Positions 9,757 through 20,400 of a stretch of 60,000 nucleotides of DNA are shown here, piece after piece. The notes under the pieces were generated by a model that was not told the DNA's origin, did no database searches, and was given only the letters and a program-made list of their open reading frames with translations. The DNA lies in NCBI GenBank assembly GCA_950295325.1, contig OX485803.1:30125554-30185553 (forward strand), read 5' to 3'. Numbering within the stretch: position 1 is the first letter of the stretch; each line of letters starts with the position of its first letter. The stretch is from Polytrichum commune (Eukaryota > Streptophyta > Polytrichopsida > Polytrichales > Polytrichaceae). The position numbers and the translations under genes were made by a program.

Positions 9757-11547
9757 GACTCACATTACACTAACTTAGTCTTCCATGTGATTTACCCCTA
9801 GTTTTATGTGTTTTAAAATTTCTAAACTACACAAACATTCCATGGTTTTGGAACTAATCTAACCTTTTGCCTTAGAAGGTGTGTGTGACCTTTTTGGATC
9901 ACTTCTCCTCTTTCTTATAGAGAATTTGAAAACATTTTAATTTGTAGCAATTCATGAAAGACATGATTGACTTTGGTTATGAGCCATTCTTTGAATAATG
10001 ATGTGTAGCTTGAAGAATGTAGAAGTGAAACATGTAAGTTAATTATGGAATACAATCATCATGTTGGGTAAAATGTTTGAGAATCTATTGTTTTGTCAAT
10101 TATCTTTCCACTCCAAATTTATATAGTGATTAAACCCATACTACTTTACTACAATTAGAATAAATAATCCTATTTGGGGTTGTTAAATTTTGATTTGACA
10201 ATGTGCGGATTTGCATATTTGTGATCCCGCTTTTTTATTTGATTGCATTTTCATTTTCTTAAGGCCATTATCCAAGGATTGATAATAGTTTGGCAATTTT
10301 TACACCATTCTCATGAGATTATCATCCTTCTCATTTTGTATGAGTGTGAGTGGGTGTCACCCTCACAAAAAAAAAACATTTTTTTAGCAATGTTGTGTTT
10401 TTTCATGCAATGCTCAATGCATGTTATTCATTTGAAACATGCTTCGCATGATATCGGTTCATTACATAGGATTCATTTATGTGTAAAAATTATAATTATT
10501 GATACACTTATCAATAATTATAAAAAATTTGGGGAATCCTTTTAAATTACTTTATTTTACTTATACTGCCAAAGAAGATTAGAAAGAAGGTTGTAATTCA
10601 AACAACGTGTTGAAATTTTCCCTCCCAGCACATAGGTAGAGAACATTTACTCCACGTTGGATATGTCGTTCAATAACGTTCAAGCCAACCAACCTGTGAA
10701 GTCATCCATTCAAGCTTTTTCAACATAGAATTACCTCTTTTCATCCACTGGCACAAACCCTACCCTAGACCCACTACCCCTAGTAATTGTTTCCATACAT
10801 GTTTACATGTACCAACTAAATAAAAGAGCCCGTTACATGTGATGGTATTTTACATGTAAACATGTTTCATAATCTTAAAAACCCCTATATTATATGTACG
10901 TTTTTTGTAAAATTTATTTACAATGAATATAGACCTTATTTTTGATCGCACGTTGTTTCTACGATTTTCGCTAGTGACCTCCCTGGGACCCAAAGGATGC
11001 AATTATTTGCTTAGAGCATGCCCACTAAGTGCACTAGGGATGTTTTCTAAATACCATCAACTTTTGAAGTTTTATAAGGTACGACTCATTTCTATGTTTA
11101 TAACCACAATTCCTCATTGCCCATCTACCTATTATGGCTAGGAGACCCTCTATTTGAAAGTTTTGAATGTGTAAATGTTCTCACACTTACCCAACCAATG
11201 CCTCCAAAGAGAGACAATCTTAATCTCAATCAGTGGACAATGAGAAATTTTGCTTTATACGATGAGACAAACATGTTATTATACCTCAAATGCATATAAG
11301 AGGCAAAAAATTAAGATTAAAATAAATAAATAATAGTTCACTTTGGTGAGCATACGGTTAATGTTTTGATCATCACTGATACATATGACATGTGATAATG
11401 TACTATAAATAAAAAATTAGCCTCTTTCGAACTCATATATATAGCATGTAAAGACTCGGTGAGGACTTGTAGAACTTGTGTTTGAGCCCCTTAGAAACAA
11501 TTTCTACAATCCTTACAATTTCCACAATAGAGTTATCCCGTAAAATC
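9757..11547. other. Intergenic AT-rich stretch
   Basis: No gene recognised. Two small palindromic motifs, ACATGTTTACATGT (about 10797) and ACATGTAAACATGT (about 10853), are 56 bp apart and inverted. Open frames at 10243-10545 and 10923-11299 have no known domain and poor coding composition. Confidence 0.5.
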
Positions 11548-11589
11548 TCTCAAAGAGGGATGAAACTGTGGTTTCATCCTTCTTTGAGA
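11548..11589. repeat. Tight hairpin, 19-bp stem and 4-nt loop
   Basis: TCTCAAAGAGGGATGAAAC (11548-11566), loop TGTG, then GTTTCATCCTTCTTTGAGA (11571-11589). 18 of 19 positions pair as Watson-Crick and the remaining one can be G-U. No T-run follows and the setting is intergenic. It could be a remnant of a palindromic element. Confidence 0.8.
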
Positions 11590-11948
11590 AAACTTTTTAT
11601 TAAGAGCTCGGTAGCTCGTTGTACATTGAAGCCTTTTGTGAAAGTTGGGTGAAACTTGTGGGATTTCCTCTTTCCACCTCTCAAATTTTGAGAGAATTTA
11701 GGATCTAAAACATGGTATGTACATGAGACCCGCTGTCCTAAACCCCGGATTGGCATATGCAAGGCTTGCTCGGGCCCAATCATCCTAGTAGGACAAGCTA
11801 GAAAACCATTTTTTATCAACCCGCACACCACTTTTTTGTACACTAATTTAAGCATGGAGAAAACTTGGGTGGCTCTGTGTTAATTCTCATAAACTCAAGG
11901 TCACTTCACACATGAGCCAAGGGTTGTGCCCATGTAATGGTGAATGGC
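11590..11948. other. Intergenic stretch, possible repeat remnant
   Basis: The segment near 11895-11930 (GGTCACTTCACACATGAGCCAAGGG) resembles 15661-15685 (GCCACTTCACACACGAGCCAAGAG), so it probably belongs to a dispersed repeat. Nothing else is recognised. Confidence 0.4.
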
Positions 11949-11956
11949 CTTGACTC

Positions 11957-13009
11957 CACGGGGAGGTCACTTAGTGCATTTTAAAAACGACGTGCGGCAT
12001 AATATAGGGAGGATTAAAATCATTTGACATCAAAATTATAAAAGAATTCCAAATAATGAAGGGTCCATTAAAAGTACATAAGCCCATTACAAGTAAAATG
12101 GATAGGTATAAAATATGGGCCATTCCCTTTTAGTAAAAATAATATAGGGGCTGAAAATAAGGATCTTAGGATGTATGTTTAGTAGAATCAATTTCGTACG
12201 CATGCCTCACGAGGGATGGATGAAAAATTACTCATCATTCACCCAAAAATGGATGAAATTGGAAGCCTAACTCTATGCCCGACTTCTCTTGGTGGTTTTT
12301 CTCCCCTTCTCTTTTGAAACTCTTCAACCCGATTGTAGGGCGCCCATTTGTGCACAACATTTGAGCCTCTTCGTTGTGTTTAGGGTTTAGGATTGCTTGT
12401 CGTCATCCTCTTCTCCAATCTTGTGTAGAGTTTTTTAGCCATGCTACGTGATCTGATGCGGAAACCTTGAAGAGTAGGTATGAAACGATCCACAAAGATT
12501 AGTGATCATTGAGTGTCGTGGTTATTCTGATTGTTAGTCAGTTTCCGCTCCCGAGCTTTGCAGGAACTAAGCATAGCGCAGGTAGAGGGTACCAATATCG
12601 CGTTGCTTGTTGTCCTCCTATTCTCCAATCTTGTGTCGATATTTTCACTAGGCTGAATTTTATGATGCGAAGCTCGCTTGCCTCGCCCTCCCACTTTTGT
12701 AAAGGAGAGTAGTGATTACCTTCAATACTTGAGTTTGCGTTTTTTGGCCCTTCAATCAATGACGCCCCGGCCCTCCCTCTCATCAGTCCCTCTCCTTTTA
12801 GTTTTTTTAATTAAAAGGAATATAGACTACAAAAAATTTCAATGACATGGGCATTATAAGTAATGATAGGGTACAAAAAATAGGCCATTTTAGAATATTA
12901 TGTAATTATAGGGAGCTTTTAATTCATGCCTTGGAGGTAAATAGCCCCTAAACAAATACCCCTCCGCCGCACGTGGTACACAAAAATCCTACTGAGTGAC
13001 CTCCCCGTG
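11957..13009. mobile_element. hAT-like non-autonomous element, 8-bp target duplication
   Basis: The perfect inverted ends are CACGGGGAGGTCACT at 11957-11971 and its complement at 12995-13009. The weaker match continues inward to GACGTGCGGC / CACGTGCGGC. The 8-bp direct repeat CTTGACTC lies just outside (11949-11956 and 13010-13017). The 1053-bp body has no transposase. Its ends agree with those of the element at 6106 in 12 of 15 positions, and the inner right segment (AAATAGCCCC...AAATACCCCTCCG) is shared. The two therefore belong to one family. Confidence 0.88.
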
Positions 13010-13439
13010 CTTGACTCTCACTCAAAGGTCGTACCATGGTTGTTGTTGGGATAGTCATTTTGTGTAGTCACATGCCCTAAGCACAATGTGAAATGAGAAT
13101 GGACCATGTTAAGGGACCATTGTATATTTTATTGGTGGAAAAAGAGGGTCAACCCTATCCTACTCATTATATATCTTCATCTTATTCATTTTTTTTTGAG
13201 TTTTACATTGGTGAGGAAGGAAAGAAGAGCATGATGGGGAAAAAGAGGGGGGATTCTTGTTGCATTGGATTTATATTGGTGTTTGCCCATGATTGTGCAA
13301 CATGTGTTTGATATGCAAACATTGACACTCAATGGAGAATGGGAGAATGGCTTGAATTATTAGTATTTGCTTTTAGAGTATGAACATAAATGATTGTAAG
13401 TGTAGGCATTTCATAGAAATGTAAAGATCAGTGAGAGAT

Positions 13440-14140
13440 TATTATTGGGTTAATTCACGGAGAAAATGTTCAAGCAAAGAACTCGTGTATCTCATAATGC
13501 ATTCGAGTTTCTTTGTGAGAGGTTAGGTCAACATTTGCAAAGGAATAATACACGTATGAGAGAGGCAATTTCAATTGAAAGTAGAGTTGCAATGTCATTA
13601 TAAAGGCTTGGGACTGGAAATACATTGTGTACCGTATGAGAGGTATATGGGGTGGTTGAAAGTACAATTTAAGAAATTTTGAGAATTTTTTGTAGATTAG
13701 TAAGAGTTCATTTGTACTGCATTTTTGTAATAGCCAATTCCAACTTAGTTTAAGGTTTTAAGACCAAAAATTGAGGCACTTTATGAGATTTTCATATTAT
13801 CGAGGCAATTGATGGATCCTACATTCTAATTCTTGCACCTGTAATTGGAGGAGAAAATTATTATTGTTGAAAGTTATTCCACTCGGCTTTACTACAAGGT
13901 GTTGTTGACACAAAATGTGTGTTTTGGAATATTGAATTTGGATGGGTAAGAAGCATGCACAATTGGACATTATTTCAACTAACAAAAGTTAGAAGAGATT
14001 GCATAGAAGATAATGTCTTACCTTATAGTTGATCATAGATTGTGCATATCCAATTGTTCCATACCTTTGTCATGTGGGCATCGGATTGGGGGTGGGTCGA
14101 ACAGACACTTAATTCATGTCGGTCTCCTCGGAGACCAAAG

Positions 14141-14181
<41 letters not shown>

Positions 14182-14370
14182 TTTTTTTTTTTTTTTTTCC
14201 CCCCCCCCCCTCTCTGCATATCCAATGTGGACATGGATTTACGACCCATTCAAAGGTTATCTAGAGGGTTTAAAAGGTTATAAAGCTAATTGGAATTCTA
14301 TTCAATTTCTATACACATGTGTGTAGAGCATGCTTTTGGGTTTCTAAAGGGAAGATCAACAAATATTATG
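13440..14370 (+). pseudogene. PIF/Harbinger-type transposase fossil, interrupted by an insertion
   Basis: Several frames on the plus strand together give PIF/Harbinger transposase segments in the right order. They are FEFLCERLGQHLQ (about 13503), AISIESRVAMSL then RLGTGN (13564-13620), DGSYILILAPVIGG (about 13811), LQGVVDT then FWNIEFGWVRSMHN (about 13895-13965), and AYPMWTWIYDPFK (about 14218-14255). An EHAFGFLKGRS segment follows after 14325. Stops and frameshifts separate them, so it is non-functional. The DGS carries the first acidic residue and VVD the second. At 14044 the gene is split by a 161-bp insertion. The element's own ends were not found. Confidence 0.85.
14055..14215. mobile_element. 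Small retroposon-like insertion with 11-bp target duplication and simple-sequence tail
   Basis: The 161-bp insert lies between direct repeats GCATATCCAAT (14044-14054 and 14216-14226). Its body ends in a small palindrome GGTCTCCTCGGAGACC (14120-14135). A tail follows of about 13 GTT units (14142-14179), 20 T (14179-14198) and 12 C (14199-14210). Removing insert plus one repeat restores the surrounding transposase frame. The tail and duplication suggest a 5'-truncated SINE or similar retroposon. No promoter boxes are visible in the remaining body. Confidence 0.75.
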
Positions 14371-14772
14371 AATATGATTAATATATATTTATTACATATG
14401 ACTGATATAATTGCCATGCAATATGTGTAAAATTAACAATGATAAGTTTGACAGGGAATAAATAAAAGAAACAAAAGAAAAATTGATAAACTAAATAAAG
14501 AATCAATCATTGAGAGAAGGTCAAGAAATGAGGATTGAAATGACAACTATAGGTAAGGTAAGTAGACCAAACGGGAAAAAATGGATGTCCAAGGCAATAG
14601 CCAAAGCCCAAGGCTTTTTAAAATGCCCAATTGGAATTTGAATATATTCTTTTGCATTTTTCATATTTTTATTTCAAGCAAACTATTGTATACCTTGTTA
14701 TCTTGTTGATTTTGCAAAAAAAAATTTCATTGCATTGTGGATCACAATGAGAGTTTCAATCTCATAATCTTG

Positions 14773-15061
14773 TCATCTAACAGGGACCTCCTCTTTACCT
14801 TTGAAATTGCCCAATTCAATTGCATCATTCTTTGTCTTCTTCTTGGGTGTTCGTTTTGATTTCAAATTTTGACGCCTTGCGGTTTTTCTTCTGAACATGG
14901 TCTTCATCCTTTGTGGCAGTCTCGTCCACCTTTCCTTCCATGATTGTATTTCCACTACCTTCGACACTTGGTGGCATTTGGGAGTCAATTACTTTTAATT
15001 GTGCATCATAAAGCAATTGAACATTATTTAGATTCTTATTTGCCAACGAGGTTCCATGCAA
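14773..15061 (-). pseudogene. Lysine-rich open stretch, possibly the second ORF of the Harbinger element
   Basis: Two overlapping minus-strand frames (15061-14825 and 14988-14773) give a Lys/Glu-rich, hydrophilic protein tail with no clear domain. PIF/Harbinger elements usually carry a second, Myb/SANT-like gene beside the transposase, and the position and composition would suit its C-terminal end. The Myb part itself is not seen, so this is a weak inference. Confidence 0.3.
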
Positions 15062-15443
15062 TCAAAATTGTGGTTGATTCCATGTCATTTAAGAAGAATT
15101 ATGGCTCCATTGTTGGGTTTCAAACTATTGCCATCTTGCGAGAAACCTGGCATTGAGGAGAAACAATTATAAAAAGAAATCAATTGAAAAAATTATCTAC
15201 CACAAACACACATATTAGCAAACTCTAAAAACTTGTCATTGTGGGTAGTTGGGAGAGACGACCCTCTATCATGTCTTTAACTATATATCATGAAAAAATC
15301 ATTGTTGGATAAAAATATCAAAATAATCATGGCAATTAATGGCAACTGTTCGACTATCATGGTCTGTCGAAATTTGCGTCAGGCACACTTCTTCGAGGTG
15401 GGCTTGATGCAAATTATGACAAACAATAAAAACCTTATCCATA

Positions 15444-16149
15444 GCATGCCATGTAGGACTCCATGTTGACTTTTCATTCATGAAATATTCTTTGGGCCTT
15501 TAGGCCTTCACCTTCTAGTGTGAAGTGAACTTGGATAGTCTCTGCCTCTTCAACCAATAAGAGCTCTTAGATTGTAGTGGTCACAGGCCTTCAATCTTGT
15601 GTGTGAAGTGGGCCCTCAGTGTTTGGGACTAAACCCGTGGTTTCATTTGCTTTATTTAGGGCCACTTCACACACGAGCCAAGAGCCGTGATCATGAAATT
15701 GTAAGAGCCCAGAAGACAATACCAAAGGCGGTCCCAAGACACCTTCAAAATCATCTAGTGTGGTCATGGACCCTCAAGTGTAGTGTGAAGTCATATGTGA
15801 CCGGGCCCTCAACCAAATGCTATTTCAATGAATCTCTATTCATGCGGGTCCTCACACGAGATAAAAATAAAATAAATCAATGGTTGTGAGTGTACGGAGT
15901 GCCATGGTCTCCCGGTTTTGTGTTAAGCCTACCTCCAAGAGGTGGTTTTTGAAAATAATCCAAGTGACCATGAAACACGTTCCATTCGATGCCATGTAGG
16001 AATCCATGTAGACTTGACATTCATCTTGCATTCATATACTCCGTCGGTCCCTCAAGCGTAGTGTGAAGTGAACTTGGACCGACCTCACCTTTTCCACCAA
16101 CGAGAGTGCTTGAAGTGTAATGGTCACGGGCTCTCAGTCTCGTGTGTGT
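15444..16149. repeat. Two direct copies of a 160-bp repeat, 544 bp apart
   Basis: 15444-15606 and 15988-16149 align with substitutions and short indels. Both start at a GCCATGTAGGA segment and pass through AGTGTGAAGTGAACTTGGA, a stretch near TGTAGTGGTCAC / TGTAATGGTCAC, and a CTTGTGTGTG / CTCGTGTGTG end. Partial matches to the same sequence occur at 15640-15690 and 15765-15800. It is probably a decayed dispersed repeat; no coding content was found. Confidence 0.75.
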
Positions 16150-17437
16150 CTACCTAAAAGGGGCTTCTTACATAACAGACATGAAAAGGCAGGCATATTC
16201 CCTTGAGATGGGGACTCTTGGCAAAATGAAGGAGGCGATTCTGCAATTGCTTGGGTTTGAGCACGTTCGAACACGTTGTATGAGGAACGCGTTCCCATGG
16301 AGTTCCCCACAAAGCTTCCTCTCAGATCTGGGCCATCTGGCTGTGTCCAGCCTCGCGCTCTCGCGCTCTCGCGCTCTCGCGCTCTCGCCCCCACGCTGCC
16401 CCTGCCCCCTGCCTCTCAATTGTATTGTATTTTTTTTTTGATCGTTGCAGCCAGCCATTTCATCTGCCCCGACACCGCGTTCGCCGCATTCTCGGTGTTT
16501 TTAGTTTACATTTCATCTTTGGCACGCCCGAAACGAGTCTACAATTGCGGATTTCAGCTGAATGTTCCATTTGTTGCGGTTTAGGGCTTGCCAAAATCGC
16601 ACAATTTGTTCGCTGCGATGAAAGTTTCGGGGTGTTGCACTTTTCAGCCGTAAACCCCTGCCATTGGAGCATGTACGTGGCATTCTAGTCTCGTCTCAAT
16701 CCAAGTTTCCCGGATTTTACTGCTGATGTGGCAAGCCCTTGCTTGGAGGATTCCATGTAGGTCTTCACCATTTGGCGCTTGGATCGGTGAGTAAGAGTTT
16801 CTCCATAACTTGCAAGACGATCCTTGGCGACCTGGCTGTGAATTCTGCAATCCGTGATAAAAATATATAATCTACTTATAAGATGTCACCGGGACAAGAA
16901 CTCTGAGCAGTTGTGAATGTGGGGGGAGGATACCATTCTGCATTTTTGTGCTGGACATTTATTTTTAGGTCTACTAAATCATGGTAGGTATTGACGATTT
17001 GGATCAAGGGGTTGGATCATGTGGCCATCTAGTATTTCTGCTTCCAAGAAGGCCCAGGTTCTGGACTGGGAAGAATAATACAGGGGAGTGCTATCCATAT
17101 TTAAGAAGCAGGTTGAAGCTCATTGGTGTTTACGACGATGAGGATATTTGAAACCTCTTGCTTTTGAAGTTTAACATACACTTTTGAAATATATTCCAAT
17201 TTATTGGAATGACCTAATTTCTGTGAGGCATGGTTAATTGTTTTCTTTACGAATGTTCTTTCATCTGGGAGTGCAGATATGATTATGATGCATGCTCTAG
17301 TCGGAAAGGAAGCATACTCTGGCATGTAGGAGGCAAATGCGAATTTGGCAAATGAACGGGGACGAGGCGGCAGAAACTTGGAAATCTGCGATGTTCTGGA
17401 AGATAGATGATTGGAGCCAGGTCTATCTTCACTGCGG
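16150..17437 (+). promoter_or_regulatory. Upstream region and probable 5' leader of the EXS gene
   Basis: Composition shifts from AT-rich to GC-richer at about 16250. At 16349-16388 there are four to five copies of CTCGCGCT, a tandem CT/CG-rich repeat of the kind often found in plant core promoters and leaders. No TATA box was identified with confidence. The stop TGA at 17408-17410 lies in frame with the start codon at 17438. Transcription start and any leader intron cannot be placed from sequence. Confidence 0.4.
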
Positions 17438-20400
17438 ATGTCTGTTGGGCTTCTGATTGACAAACCCTCTCTCGATACCTCTCCTCTACTAGTGTCACTG
17501 GAAAGTTCGTCATTACTGCAACAAACAGGAAGTGGGATAGTCAGTCTGGATTCGGGTGAGTGTTGAATCTATTCGATGCTAAATTGGCTGCCAATATGGC
17601 TGAACACTTTGATACATCCAGCTTTCACTTCTAAGAGCGAGCGAGCTAGCACTCTTTTCTTTTTTCTTTCCTAAATTTGCCATTTGGAAATTTTTTCAGG
17701 GGAATCCTATGAACATTGTCAAGCAATAGTTGCATGTGTTGTTTACTACACTGCACAAATGTTAAATATGTTACCATTCTTGTCATTGTGGAGTGATGAC
17801 ATTTGTTTGCAAGCTGGACTTAAAGTTTGATCATTTCAGCTATACCTGCATGGCATTGCTTAATGTCTTATGAGTTTGGAGGAATGTGGTGACTGGTGCT
17901 TGTAGCAGTCCCTTTTTATTCTAAGCATTAAACCTTGCAGAATGGGACGGAGGGGTCACCCAGGAAGGGAGTGAGTCAGGTGTGCCATCACCAGAACGCC
18001 CAATGAAGGGGAATGCCCCCTCAACATGGGGTATCCAGGTAAACTTGAAGACCTGCGTGTGTCATTAACAGTCCTTTTTGGTGCTCCTTTACGATCATCT
18101 GCTTAACCCCTAACGGCGCAAAGTTTTTTTCCACATAGTAACACACATTGCTGTTTTGCCTTCGTTTAAAGTTTTGGCATAGTAAAAACCATGACGAATG
18201 TTCTTAGTTCATTTGTCATTTTCAAATGTCGTAGTAAAAAAATTTGTGAAGCAAATTTGTTGATATTGACCAAAACATCTAATCCATATGGTCGTTGTTC
18301 TTAAAATAACTTGGTGAACTCCATGCAAGCATTTATTAGTTTAGAGTTATTTGAAAATCCTTATAAGTAAAGATTACATAGCTCTTGGTCGAAATTACTC
18401 AAGAGTTAAAAAAATATATTTTCACAGATGATATGAAAATAAATATTAATTTGAAATAGAAACAACACTAAATTGAGGCATTTGTGGGTGAAATGAGAAA
18501 CATACATTAAATTCTAGGACATTATAGGTTCAAATCAATTTCGGATCATTTTAGGACATGTATAAATTGAATGAGTGTCTTCTATAAAAGCTTGCTTGCA
18601 AATTTTGGACATTTGTACATGGGGACCTTTTATGTTTTAGAATTTCGTTGTTCCTGTTGCATTCAACTCGTGAAAACATTCACAGGTTGCACAGGTTTAT
18701 TGAGTACATTTGTGATGAAAAGGTAGATATGAAATTCTTGGTCCATTTTGTTTTCTCACAAGTAATTTTAGATGTCATCTATTGCCACAATTTTTTTTGG
18801 GGAAACATTAGCTTATTTTCATCCCCACCCACTCTTCCAAAGTTTCTGATGGACAAAATTGTGCATTTGAGACATTAGGGCTACAGTGGTAGAATCTACA
18901 AATGAGTGGGTTTTTAATGAAATGGTTTTTTTCTTCTTTCAAATTTTTTCACGTACCATATCCTTATTCTTCTCATTGGTAGGAGACCTTAGTGTTGAAG
19001 GTTTGAGTCAGATTATGATTGTCCCAAGTTTGCCCTTTTTGTTGTGGTGATAAATTTAAATGTGTGGGTTGGAGTAGTCAGGGGTTTGGATGATGATCAC
19101 TAATAGTATTAAATCTGGGGAACTACTGAGGTTTGGGGTGAAATTGTTACATGCAACTATGAAACAATTGCGGGGAAAGTGTAGGATGTGTAGTTTGCAT
19201 GTGCACTAAGGATGGATTTTGAAACTCTTTCAGCAGTCTGCCCACCACTTGTGGACTCCAACTCCTATCTTTTGATTGTCTTTTGATTTCTCAATGTCCT
19301 CCTGGTAAGGGTGTGGGGCTAAAAGCAAGAAAGGGGACCTTAAATATCTTATGCCAAATTTTTATTAAATGATTCAGTGGTGGCAGAGATGTCTACAGTT
19401 TCCACATTATGCTTCCGTATCAGACTATATTAAAAACTTTTTGAGGTCTTCAGTTGCTCTGTGCTATGAGCCTCGAGTGTTGATTTTGAGCATGGTGGTG
19501 GTTGCAGGCAATTCTTTTTGCTGTCTGGATACTCTTCTGCTTGAAGGTAATTGTATTTCTTTGTTACCTTTGTGTAGTGCCACCTCCCAGATATGGGCTC
19601 CATGTTAGACTGTTCTGATTGTGTCCAATGTGCCCTATGTGCAATTTACTTTTCCTAGACTTTGACAAGGAGGTAGAATGTGCTGTTATCCTAACCTCCT
19701 AATTCTAGGTTTTGTACTGAAATCCAACTGTCAATCACCTGTAAACTGCTGTTTCCATTCATGGTTGTCTTTGAAAATGGTCATGTACCATTTGTTTCTA
19801 AATTTGTCATGTGATTTGTCCAGCCCAGCATTTGGAACAATTAGATTTGTGCATTTCCAATCTGTTTCCCTTCTACCTTACAACTTTTAAATTGTGTTGG
19901 GATTTGGGTGGTTGTGGTTGTGGCACACAGGTTGCTCATGAGTCGATGGTTTTGATGAATGTGAGCACTCGGGACAAATTCTTCTATGAAGTGTATTTAT
20001 ATTACAATCCAGTGTTTTTGATGGTGAGCGACTAAAGACTTACTCTCATCTCTTCAGAGCATGTGGCTAATGCTATGTTCAGTGTAGCCATTTGTATTCT
20101 GTCAAAGGGTGATTGATGAACTTGTTGTTGACCTTTTTCACAATGTCCTCCAAGGATATGTAGAATCATCTTCTGCAGAAGCTTCAAATGTGGTAGCTTG
20201 TTACCCTTAAAGGGAACAGTGTTGCCTCAGAACCTTTATTGGATAATGACATGCATTCTTCTAGTCATAGACTGTCTTTCATCTAAGCTGTCTGTTGGTA
20301 CTGCTAACTTGTACTATTAGTATTGTTGTTATTCTGATCACCGGTGTGTGTTTTTGCAGTCCATGATGGTGTGGCTCTGGGGGATAAATGTGTGGGGGTT

